Source: Candidatus Gerdarchaeota archaeon (GTDB lineage Archaea; Asgardarchaeota; Heimdallarchaeia; JABLTI01). From it: a stretch of 5,438 nucleotides of DNA. This document shows, piece by piece, positions 1 to 4,950 of the stretch; the stretch's first letter is position 1; each line of letters opens with the position of its first letter. The DNA lies in contig JAEOUJ010000342.1 of NCBI GenBank assembly GCA_016839405.1, forward strand, positions 1 through 5,438, given 5' to 3'. The translations under genes were made by a program, and so were the position numbers. The notes under the pieces are model-generated. The model had not been told where the DNA came from and searched no databases. It worked only from the letters and a program-made list of their open reading frames with translations.

Positions 1-412
1 TGCTTATTCACCTATAGAACCAATTCTTGGAAGAAAACCTAGAGGAATGTTAGAAACAATAGATAAAGTGACTAAGCGTATACAAAATAAAACCATCTAT
101 ATCGCCATTTATGAAGAAGAAATCATTGGAACATTTACCTTAGAGTATAATGAAATGTATAAATTATTAGAAGCACAGAAGGTAGCAGTAAGGTCAGATA
201 TGCAAAATCAAGGGTTAGGAAGTTATATGATGGAATCAGCAGAACATATTGCTCGAGAGTTAGAAGAAAAAAAACTCATGGTTGAAACATATGAAGATCA
301 TAAGCAACTAGTTGATTTCTATATGAAAAGAGGATACAAAATTTTCAAAAAACGCATGAGCAGGGGTAATGTAATTTTATTAATGGAGAAGAAACTTTGG
401 AGAGAAGATTAG
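1..412 (+). CDS. GNAT family N-acetyltransferase, 5'-truncated by window edge
   Basis: Probable acetyl-CoA-dependent N-acetyltransferase; the substrate cannot be told. Reading frame 2 is open from the first complete codon (bases 2-4) to the TAG at 410-412, giving 136 visible residues. The ATG at 47 is probably internal. The residues before it read AYSPIEPILGRKPRGM, which resembles the conserved stretch of many small GNATs where a Y-x-P-x-x-x-x-x-GR-x-P segment precedes an internal Met. The true start should therefore lie left of the window. The acetyl-CoA pyrophosphate-binding loop (motif A) is QNQGLG at bases 203-220, after the strand ending KVAV, and is followed by a helix (YMMESAEHIARELEE). 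The C-terminal strand and helix (VDFYMKRGYKIF) match motif B, where an aromatic residue often contacts CoA. The stop touches the ATG of the next gene, so the two are probably co-transcribed. Family assignment is firm, function open. Confidence 0.85.
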   Translation, partial: AYSPIEPILGRKPRGMLETIDKVTKRIQNKTIYIAIYEEEIIGTFTLEYNEMYKLLEAQKVAVRSDMQNQGLGSYMMESAEHIARELEEKKLMVETYEDHKQLVDFYMKRGYKIFKKRMSRGNVILLMEKKLWRED

Positions 413-1075
413 ATGAAAATTCACGTTGTTCATGGAAGTGGATTGTGTTCTAATTGCTTTTTATTAGAAAGCGAAATAAAAAATAAAATAATTATTGTGG
501 ATTTAGGTTTACCGGGAATTTTAACTAATTTTAAACTAAAAAAAGCTGTTGATAAAATAACTGAGAAAAATGAGGATTATGATATTGAAGTTTTTTTAAC
601 TCATTGCCATGTAGATCATGTAACTGGTTCAAATAATTTGAAAGGTTATAAGAATGTAATTTATAGCGCCAGTAATCTCACAACAGAACATATTAATGAA
701 CGTGATAAAGTTACTTTAGTTTCAAAATATGGATTAAAAATAAATTTTGAAATTAATAAAATATACAAAAATGGTGATTTAATTTCCTTTGATGATAATA
801 AACTAAAAGTAATTTACTCTCCAGGACATACTGATGGTTCAGCTGTTTTATATGATGTAAAAACAAAGAATTTATTTTCAGGAGACGTTGTATTCGCAGG
901 TGATGCGTGTGGTCGAGTTGATTTTCCAACAGGAAATAAACAAGATATGATTCAATCTCTACAAAATTTATCGCAATTAGAAATAAAGGGATTATATAGC
1001 GGACACGGTGAAGAATTATTTCATAATATTCGAGCAAATATAATAAATGCTAAAAAAATGCTAGAATATTGGTAA
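413..1075 (+). CDS. MBL-fold hydrolase, glyoxalase II-like
   Basis: A 220-residue metallo-beta-lactamase-fold hydrolase, probably cytoplasmic (no signal peptide), of the short glyoxalase II-like class that hydrolyses thioesters such as S-lactoylglutathione in other organisms. All metal ligands of the family are visible: H64, H66, D68 and H69 in THCHVDH, H139 in SPGHTDGS, the bridging D158 in FSGDVVF, and H198 in SGHGEE. The GRVDFPTGN segment at 168-175 is typical of YcbL-type glyoxalase II homologues. The N-terminal SNCFLLE strand is usual for the fold, and the length fits (about 210-220 residues). The ATG at 413 abuts the TAG of the upstream acetyltransferase, with GGAGAG beginning at 399, nine bases before the ATG, as ribosome binding site, so translation may be coupled. 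The natural substrate is not deducible, since many archaea lack glutathione. A lactonase or another thioesterase is possible. Confidence 0.85.
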   Translation: MKIHVVHGSGLCSNCFLLESEIKNKIIIVDLGLPGILTNFKLKKAVDKITEKNEDYDIEVFLTHCHVDHVTGSNNLKGYKNVIYSASNLTTEHINERDKVTLVSKYGLKINFEINKIYKNGDLISFDDNKLKVIYSPGHTDGSAVLYDVKTKNLFSGDVVFAGDACGRVDFPTGNKQDMIQSLQNLSQLEIKGLYSGHGEELFHNIRANIINAKKMLEYW

Positions 1076-1088
1076 AAGAAAGAAAAGG

Positions 1089-1118
1089 AAATAAGAAATC
1101 GAGATGATTATCTTATTT
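1089..1118. terminator. Hairpin between convergent genes, possible bidirectional terminator
   Basis: AAATAAGA (1089-1096) is perfectly complementary to TCTTATTT (1111-1118). An inner ATC/GAT pair (1098-1100 with 1106-1108) extends the stem. It sits between the ends of the hydrolase gene (+) and porB (-) and contains the porB stop codon. On the + strand the stem runs into a T5 tract; on the - strand it is followed by a pyrimidine-rich stretch (complement of 1071-1088). The position and two-sided T-richness suggest termination for both units. Archaeal termination usually depends on U tracts rather than on the stem, so the hairpin's own role is inference. Confidence 0.45.
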
Positions 1119-2007
1119 TTGCAAGTGATGTTATTATTGCCCATTGATAGTTAATGTAATCCTTATAGGATTGGAGCAATTCATCACTAACACCTCTATA
1201 TCTTCCTTGAGGTTTCAAATATTCTTCAAGTGGTTTTCTTTTTGATGGATCTTCATATCTTTTACTTCGAGATGATAATTCAATATCACCATTTACTGCT
1301 TCCCATAGAATATGAGCACCAGTTTCAACAGCTAACTTACCAATCTCAATAGTTTTTTCTGATGGGAATCTCCAGCCAATTGCACAAGGTGCTAGTAAGT
1401 AAATGAATTTGAAACCTTTCATTTCTTGTGCTTTTCTAAGTTTTGTTATAAAATCTTGAGGATAGGAAGTACAAGCTGTTGCTACGTATGGTAAGTTATG
1501 TGTCCACATAATAAGAGAAATATCTTTTGGAAAACCAACTCGTCCAGTAGGAGTTGTTTTTGTTTTTGCACCAGGAGGAGTAGCACCTGATTTTTGAACT
1601 CCTGTATTACTGTAGCTTTCATTAGAATAGGTGACATAAATCATATTATCATTTCGTTCCGCAGCACCTGAGATTGAAGCTAAACCAATATCAACACTAC
1701 CACCATCACCTGCCCAAGCAAGAACAGTTGTGTCTTTTTTACCTTTGGCATCTAAAGCAGCAGATATTCCAGATGCAGCTGAAGCAGCTGCTGCAAATGC
1801 TATATTTAATACAGGAACTTTTATTGCTGATTTTGGATAAGGTCCTTGCCAAACTGATGTACAGCATGCAGGGATTGACATAATAACATCTTCACCAATC
1901 GCTTTCAACGCATATCTTAAACCTAGAGAAGATGAACAACCAGCACAAGCAGCATGACCAGGAAGAATTGGTTCTGGAAGGCTTAGAATTTCTTTAGTTG
2001 TAACCAT
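1108..2007 (-). CDS. porB: Pyruvate:ferredoxin oxidoreductase, beta subunit
   Basis: Catalytic thiamine-diphosphate subunit of PFOR, 299 residues, the usual length for the separate beta chain. The TPP/Mg site is visible as GDGG at 100-103 followed by YSNESYSNTG at 127-136, matching the family pattern GDG...DNEAYMNTG. The next segment, QKSGATPPGAKTKTTPTG, is the pyruvate-type signature loop. The four ligands of the cluster next to TPP are likely C21 and C24 (HAACAGC), C48 or C49 (IPACCTS) and C208 (LAPCAIGW). The C-terminus EEYLKPQGRY is also typical. ATG start at 2005-2007, 12 nt after porA, with AGGTGA seven bases upstream. It is the last gene of the operon. A 2-oxoisovalerate or other 2-oxoacid enzyme is the main alternative, because the subunits are homologous; pyruvate is favoured by the loop. 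Confidence 0.92.
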   Translation of the reverse strand: MVTTKEILSLPEPILPGHAACAGCSSSLGLRYALKAIGEDVIMSIPACCTSVWQGPYPKSAIKVPVLNIAFAAAASAASGISAALDAKGKKDTTVLAWAGDGGSVDIGLASISGAAERNDNMIYVTYSNESYSNTGVQKSGATPPGAKTKTTPTGRVGFPKDISLIMWTHNLPYVATACTSYPQDFITKLRKAQEMKGFKFIYLLAPCAIGWRFPSEKTIEIGKLAVETGAHILWEAVNGDIELSSRSKRYEDPSKRKPLEEYLKPQGRYRGVSDELLQSYKDYINYQWAIITSLAKIR

Positions 2008-2014
2008 TTTTTTT

Positions 2015-2022
2015 TCACCTCA
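2015..2022 (-). promoter_or_regulatory. porB ribosome binding site fused with porA stop
   Basis: On the - strand the sequence reads TGAGGTGA. The first TGA (2020-2022) is the porA stop and AGGTGA (2015-2020) is the porB Shine-Dalgarno site, so they share one base. A ribosome ending porA covers the porB initiation site, which suggests coupled translation of the alpha and beta chains. Spacing to the porB ATG is seven A-rich bases. Confidence 0.7.
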
Positions 2023-3201
2023 TTTTAAAGATTCAAGGTCTTTTTCAATCAAGTCTGCAGCATATTCTGCTGTGACGTCCATACCACTTATGCCTTCTAT
2101 ATGATGGAATGCTTTAGGATGATTTTTACCTTCATATAATGCAGCCATAGAGTCAATAGCTATTATTCCTTTAAAGCCATAAGAAGGAGCTCGTTCTATA
2201 AAGTGAATTGTTTCAATATCTTTGCAAACCTCCCTTAATTCTTCATCGGGGAAAGGTCGTAGAACTCTTATTCTTATTAAACCGACTTTGTAACCCTTTT
2301 CTTTAAGCATATCAACTGTAAGTTCAATTTCCTCAGCAATAGATGAATGAGAAACAATAATATGTTTAGTATCTTTTTCTATACCATAAGTATCAATTAA
2401 ATCTCCATGAAATCTACCGAATTTTTCCTTAAACTCTGCACAAACATCCTTAATTATTTGTTTAGCACGATAAGTAGATTCCATAATATTAAACCTTTTT
2501 TGACGGTAGTGATCTGGATAAGAAAGATTACTATGTGTCACAGGATTTTCTGGATCCAATATGAAATGCTTTGGATTATAGGTACCAATAAAATCATCAA
2601 CTTCTTTCTGTGAAGGTAAATGAACAGGAGCATTAGTATGAGAGAGAATATAAGCATCTTGACATACTAATGAAGGCATATAGACTTGTTCATGTTCACT
2701 AACCCTATAAGCCATTAATATTGTATCATATACCTCTTGAGCATTTTTACAGTAATATTGAATAATTCCTGAATCACGTAAACTCATTGAGTCTTGTGTT
2801 TGTGCCCAAATAGACCAAGCGGGAGCTAATTCTCGATTAACAATACTCATAACAACAGGAAGTCTTGCTAGAGCAGCCCACCAAACCATTTCAGCCATAT
2901 AAATTAGACCATGTGCTGAAGTCGAAGAAAAAGTACGCGCACCAGTTGCTGAAGCACCAACAAGAGCAGCTCCAACACTATGCTCACTTTCTACTTTAAT
3001 ATAATTAGCACCCATTTTACCTTCTTCAACAAAATCAGCCACTTTTTCAACACAATCAGTGGAAGGCGTAATTGGATAAGCTGCAACAACTTCAACTCGA
3101 GCCATTTTCGCAGCATAAGCTGCAGCATAATTACCACTAATTATGAGTGTTTTGGCTTTGTCATGTCCAATTGATATAGGTAATTTCTTACTAACAGTCA
3201 T
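2020..3201 (-). CDS. porA: Pyruvate:ferredoxin oxidoreductase, alpha subunit
   Basis: Alpha chain of PFOR, 393 residues, a normal family length. Together with the beta chain it forms the active site. Domain I (about 17-240) carries YPITPST at 42-48, whose Thr corresponds to the substrate-binding Thr of single-chain PFOR. E73 in VESEHS is the expected TPP-activating glutamate, and R123 in VNRELAP lines up with the carboxylate-binding Arg. QDSMSLRDSG at 136-145 is also typical. Domain II (about 278-393) has the IIVSHSS strand and VGLIRIRVLRPFP, conserved in this family. One small departure is AHGL at 96-99, where SQGL or AQGL is commoner. The start ATG has AGGAGG upstream (3213-3218), inside the 3' end of porD, and lies 3 nt after the porD stop. 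Alternative: a related 2-oxoacid oxidoreductase alpha chain. Confidence 0.93.
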   Translation of the reverse strand: MTVSKKLPISIGHDKAKTLIISGNYAAAYAAKMARVEVVAAYPITPSTDCVEKVADFVEEGKMGANYIKVESEHSVGAALVGASATGARTFSSTSAHGLIYMAEMVWWAALARLPVVMSIVNRELAPAWSIWAQTQDSMSLRDSGIIQYYCKNAQEVYDTILMAYRVSEHEQVYMPSLVCQDAYILSHTNAPVHLPSQKEVDDFIGTYNPKHFILDPENPVTHSNLSYPDHYRQKRFNIMESTYRAKQIIKDVCAEFKEKFGRFHGDLIDTYGIEKDTKHIIVSHSSIAEEIELTVDMLKEKGYKVGLIRIRVLRPFPDEELREVCKDIETIHFIERAPSYGFKGIIAIDSMAALYEGKNHPKAFHHIEGISGMDVTAEYAADLIEKDLESLK

Positions 3202-3204
3202 TTT

Positions 3205-3528
3205 TCATTTCTCCTCCTCATCATCCTCAATGAATTCAGTCTCCTTAACCATTTCTATACAATTCTGAGGACATTCATAAGCACAGATACCGCAACCTTT
3301 ACAATAATCATAATCAATAATTATTTTTCCTTTTTTATGAGAGGAATCTTTTGGATCAAGTTCAATGCATGGTTCTGGACAATATAATATGCATATTTCA
3401 CATCGAGTGCAGTCTTCATGTTTTATTATTGGACGAAATGTTCTCCAAAGACCTGTCTTTCCTGCAGATCCTTTTGTTGGATAAGAATTCCAAGTTTCTA
3501 CTTTAAAATCATCTTTGCATTTAGTCAT
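3205..3528 (-). CDS. porD: Pyruvate:ferredoxin oxidoreductase, delta (2x[4Fe-4S]) subunit
   Basis: Ferredoxin-like electron-transfer subunit of 107 residues that passes electrons from the TPP/beta-subunit cluster to external ferredoxin. The N-terminal region [16 protein letters not shown] (20-35) is the usual PorD lead-in. Two cluster motifs follow: C40-x2-C43-x2-C46-x3-C50-P and C76-x2-C79-x2-C82-x3-C86-P. As in other 2[4Fe-4S] ferredoxins, the last Cys of each motif probably serves the other cluster. An additional Cys follows each motif at the same distance (C54 and C90). The C-terminal tail is strongly acidic ([10 protein letters not shown]). The start ATG lies 2 nt after the porG stop, with a full GGAGGT (3537-3542) eight bases upstream, inside the last codons of porG. 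The position between gamma and alpha is the common archaeal order. High confidence in the role as delta chain of a 2-oxoacid oxidoreductase. Confidence 0.94.
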   Translation of the reverse strand: MTKCKDDFKVETWNSYPTKGSAGKTGLWRTFRPIIKHEDCTRCEICILYCPEPCIELDPKDSSHKKGKIIIDYDYCKGCGICAYECPQNCIEMVKETEFIEDDEEEK

Positions 3529-3530
3529 TT

Positions 3531-4097
3531 TTATGTACCTCCATTCCCATATGCATGTGTTTCTTTAAATCCTCTTTCTGCTGCCTTTAGATTTTTATCC
3601 CAAATTCGTTTATCTAATTGGTTTTTAATTGCTTCTAAAATAGATTCAAGTTTCACCAATCCAGTTGCTTTTGCTACAGCACCAGCCATAATTGTATTTG
3701 TGATATAGCTTTCAGCAATTCTCAATTGTAGGTCAATAGCTATTTGAGTTGCATCGACCCAGAATTTTTTACATTTTAGCTCTGAGGGAAACTCCATTTC
3801 TTTATTGGAATTAATAATCAATATTGTCTTTTCAGAAATACCTTTCATAAATAGTATTTTTGGTAAAGCGGGATCTAAAACTGTTACTACTGTTGGATTA
3901 TAAATTTTCGAATGTCGTTTTATGTGAGAATCGGAAATACGAGTGTATGTTTCTGTAGGAGCACCTCTTCTTTCAGCACCGTAGAATGCAAAAGCTTGGA
4001 CGAATTTACCTTCGCGATAAGCTGCTTCAGCAAGGATCTTAGCTGATGTAACAGCACCTTGTCCTCCTCTACCGTGCCAACGGATCTCTTCAAACAT
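3531..4097 (-). CDS. porG: Pyruvate:ferredoxin oxidoreductase, gamma subunit
   Basis: Gamma chain (called PorC in some archaea) of 188 residues, the first gene of the operon. It begins with the hallmark [20 protein letters not shown], whose GRGGQG loop (9-14) is the conserved glycine-rich element of this family. Then come FGAERRG-type residues ([10 protein letters not shown], 38-47), TYTRISD (50-56) and VLDPAL (73-78), all usual for PorG. A C-terminal helical part (about 130-180) is preceded by [14 protein letters not shown], also typical. In single-chain PFOR the corresponding domain packs on the core and helps form the CoA and ferredoxin-facing surface. The start ATG is supported by AGGTGA at 4107-4112 with nine bases of spacing, and by a TATA-like box about 50 bases upstream. 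In Thermococcales one gamma chain is shared by POR and VOR, so it alone does not settle the substrate. Confidence 0.93.
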   Translation of the reverse strand: MFEEIRWHGRGGQGAVTSAKILAEAAYREGKFVQAFAFYGAERRGAPTETYTRISDSHIKRHSKIYNPTVVTVLDPALPKILFMKGISEKTILIINSNKEMEFPSELKCKKFWVDATQIAIDLQLRIAESYITNTIMAGAVAKATGLVKLESILEAIKNQLDKRIWDKNLKAAERGFKETHAYGNGGT

Positions 4098-4143
4098 AAT
4101 GATTGGTCACCTATTTTTTATCAAAGGATACTTTTTTTTTGTA

Positions 4144-4160
4144 TTTTATATAATTCTTTT
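4144..4160 (-). promoter_or_regulatory. Probable por operon promoter (BRE + TATA box)
   Basis: On the - strand GAAAAGAA (purine-rich, BRE-like, 4153-4160) runs into TTATATAAAA (4144-4153), a good archaeal TATA box. Transcription starting about 25 bases downstream would begin near 4122, giving a 5' leader of about 25 nt that includes the AGGTGA of porG. An A9 run (complement of 4132-4140) lies between the box and the predicted start. Inferred from sequence and spacing only. Confidence 0.6.
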
Positions 4161-4165
4161 CTAAA

Positions 4166-4240
4166 GATTCATACGTGATAATTTGCTTTTAAACAAAATT
4201 ATGTGTTACTCAAAAATGGAGTACAAAATTTATATGAATC
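4166..4240. repeat. Nested inverted repeats upstream of the por promoter
   Basis: GATTCATA (4166-4173) is perfectly complementary to TATGAATC (4233-4240). Inside it AAATT (4196-4200) pairs with AATTT (4227-4231), and TGT-T-ACTC (4204-4211, one bulged T) pairs with GAGTACA (4219-4225) around a 7-base loop. This gives about 20 possible base pairs in one nested arrangement, with an asymmetric 22-base loop on the left side. It could be an operator, a folded transcript or chance in AT-rich DNA. Confidence 0.3.
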
Positions 4241-4277
4241 ATTTTTAACTATTAGATAGTTATTAAATTGGTAAATT

Positions 4278-4297
4278 AAAAGATTCTTTAATCTTTT
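4278..4297. terminator. Short hairpin downstream of tRNA-Gln, possible terminator
   Basis: AAAAGATT (4278-4285) and AATCTTTT (4290-4297) form a perfect 8-bp stem with a 4-base loop (CTTT). Read on the - strand, it lies about 25 bases after the tRNA 3' end, and its descending arm ends in TTTT followed by AATTT. A role in ending the tRNA transcript, or leftover pairing in AT-rich DNA, are both possible. Confidence 0.35.
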
Positions 4298-4320
4298 GCA
4301 TACTTCGATGATGAATTAAT

Positions 4321-4396
4321 TGGTAGCCTGGGGCGGATTCGAACCGTCGTCCCCGGATTCAGAGTCCGAGATGATTGACCACTACACTACCAGGCT
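4321..4396 (-). tRNA. tRNA-Gln (anticodon CUG), CCA encoded
   Basis: The - strand folds into a complete cloverleaf with no intron. The acceptor stem is AGCCTGG/CCAGGCT (4390-4396 with 4325-4331), with discriminator A at 4324 and an encoded CCA at 4321-4323. The D arm is GTGTAGTGGTCAATCAT, closely matching archaeal tRNA-Gln. The anticodon stem is TCGGA/TCCGG with loop CTCTGAA, so positions 34-36 are CTG and read CAG codons. The T loop is TTCGAAT on stem GACGG/CCGCC, which contains one A-C mismatch (positions 50 and 64). The A1-U72 pair is common in archaeal tRNA-Gln, which is charged through Glu-tRNA(Gln) and the GatDE amidotransferase. That route is established for archaea and is not shown here. 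Confidence 0.95.
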
Positions 4397-4425
4397 AATG
4401 GTTTATTGTTTGGAATGCTCTTTAC

Positions 4426-4435
4426 TTTATATTAA
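4426..4435 (-). promoter_or_regulatory. Probable TATA box of tRNA-Gln
   Basis: TTAATATAAA on the - strand is centred about 34 bases upstream of the mature tRNA 5' end. A start site 25 bases downstream would leave a short leader of several bases to be removed by RNase P, as is usual for archaeal tRNA genes. No strong purine BRE precedes it. Confidence 0.5.
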
Positions 4436-4447
4436 TTATGATGGATT

Positions 4448-4465
4448 ATTAAAAAAAGAAGAAAG
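4448..4465 (-). terminator. Oligo-T terminator after the small basic protein gene
   Basis: On the - strand, just after the stop codon at 4479-4481, the sequence reads CTTTCTTCTTTTTTTAAT. A pyrimidine stretch with a T7 run and no stem is the usual form of archaeal intrinsic terminator. It sits between this gene and the tRNA promoter, which would keep the two transcripts apart. Confidence 0.45.
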
Positions 4466-4478
4466 GATAGCAAAGAGA

Positions 4479-4826
4479 TTATTGTACTTCAAGTCCAAAT
4501 CTTCTAATCAAACGATTCAAATCTCTAATAAGCTTTTCCATTTCTGGGGGTTCAATATTAATATCCACTAGATAATCAATGAACCATCGAGCAAATCTTC
4601 TCATTTCGAAATCAATGCCAGTCTTTTGTTTATAATAATTCAGAATTTTACTACCAAGTTGCGCTATATTAGAACATTCTAAAATTACTTCTCGATTTCT
4701 TCCATCGAAAATTTCAATCGTTACTTTCATTGAAGTTCTATACTTCTTTCTATTAGGTGCAAAAGTCATTCTAGCAAGATGATTTCCTGTACCCAAAAAT
4801 TTCTTTAAGGGATATTCTCTTGGCAT
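4479..4826 (-). CDS. Small basic protein of unknown function
   Basis: I do not recognise this 115-residue protein. The ATG at 4824-4826 is preferred as start, because GGAGAG lies seven bases upstream. A TTG at 4839-4841 would add five residues but would place this site inside the gene. The N-terminal third is rich in Lys and Arg (PREYPLKKF, then APNRKKYRTS at about 23-32). It is followed by two likely beta strands (KVTIEIF and REVILEC, about 34-51 together) joined by a DGRNR turn. The remainder looks helical: IAQLGSKILNYYKQ (about 54-67), FEMRRFARWFIDYLV (about 73-87), and the amphipathic EMEKLIRDLNRLIRRFG (about 95-111). There is no membrane segment, signal peptide or cysteine motif; it has a single Cys. 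Basic charge would fit nucleic-acid binding, but that is only a guess. It has its own likely promoter and terminator. Confidence 0.75.
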   Translation of the reverse strand: MPREYPLKKFLGTGNHLARMTFAPNRKKYRTSMKVTIEIFDGRNREVILECSNIAQLGSKILNYYKQKTGIDFEMRRFARWFIDYLVDINIEPPEMEKLIRDLNRLIRRFGLEVQ

Positions 4827-4833
4827 ATTAAAT

Positions 4834-4839
4834 CTCTCC
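4834..4839 (-). promoter_or_regulatory. Ribosome binding site deciding the start of the small basic protein
   Basis: GGAGAG on the - strand is followed by seven bases and then ATG (4824-4826). The alternative TTG at 4839-4841 overlaps this site, and I see no comparable site before the TTG. Confidence 0.65.
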
Positions 4840-4868
4840 AATGTTATTTTCTTAATACTATATACTTG

Positions 4869-4886
4869 TTTTATTTAATCTTTATT
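4869..4886 (-). promoter_or_regulatory. Probable promoter of the small basic protein gene
   Basis: TTAAATAAAA (4869-4878, - strand) is preceded by the purine-rich AATAAAGA. A start about 25 bases downstream, near 4848, would give a leader of roughly 20 nt containing the GGAGAG. A second TATA-like string (AAGTATATAGTA, complement of 4856-4867) lies closer, but would start transcription inside the ribosome binding site. Confidence 0.4.
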
Positions 4887-4938
4887 CTTAAGACAAATTT
4901 ATTTAGATTTGATATTTTAGTATTTTTTCACTAATTGC

Positions 4939-4949
4939 AATAAAAACAA
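4939..4949 (-). terminator. Possible oligo-T terminator after the membrane protein gene
   Basis: Directly after the TAA at 4951-4953 the - strand reads TTGTTTTTATT, a T-rich run that could end transcription. Flanking AATTG (4933-4937) and CAATT (4947-4951) are complementary. The following 100 bases stay AT-rich with further T tracts, so the exact site is uncertain. Confidence 0.35.
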
Positions 4950-4950
4950 T

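Larger units (their letters stand above)
4098..4320. other. Non-coding region between porG and tRNA-Gln
   Basis: This 223-base, very AT-rich stretch has no convincing gene. Next to porG it carries the ribosome binding site and promoter of the por operon. Further right are nested inverted repeats (4166-4240) and a short hairpin (4278-4297). No tRNA, riboswitch motif or repeat array is recognisable. A regulator site for the por operon, upstream of the TATA box, would be expected here if the operon is controlled. Confidence 0.6.

Noticed and set aside
753..1037. 94-codon open frame on the - strand inside the hydrolase gene
   Set aside because: It is antisense to a well-supported MBL gene with all metal ligands; its translation is rich in Leu, Ile, His and Tyr, as expected of a shadow frame in AT-rich coding DNA.
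1674..1883. + strand open frame inside porB
   Set aside because: It encodes a Gln/Leu/His-rich low-complexity product antisense to conserved porB codons; no ribosome binding site.
2407..2613. + strand open frame inside porA
   Set aside because: Antisense shadow of porA without family features or start signals.
2980..3174. + strand open frame inside porA
   Set aside because: Antisense shadow with a Phe/Ser/Asn-rich translation, over the conserved N-terminal part of porA.
3418..3708. 96-codon + strand open frame across porD and porG
   Set aside because: Antisense to two conserved genes and spans their junction; no supporting signals.
4131..4140. CTTTTTTTTT run as a + strand terminator
   Set aside because: No + strand gene precedes it; it lies between the por TATA box and the predicted start site, where it is an A-rich stretch of the - strand.
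4320..4571. + strand open frame beginning in the tRNA
   Set aside because: It reads through the antisense of tRNA-Gln, a promoter, a terminator and the 3' end of the small basic protein gene; not credible as a gene.
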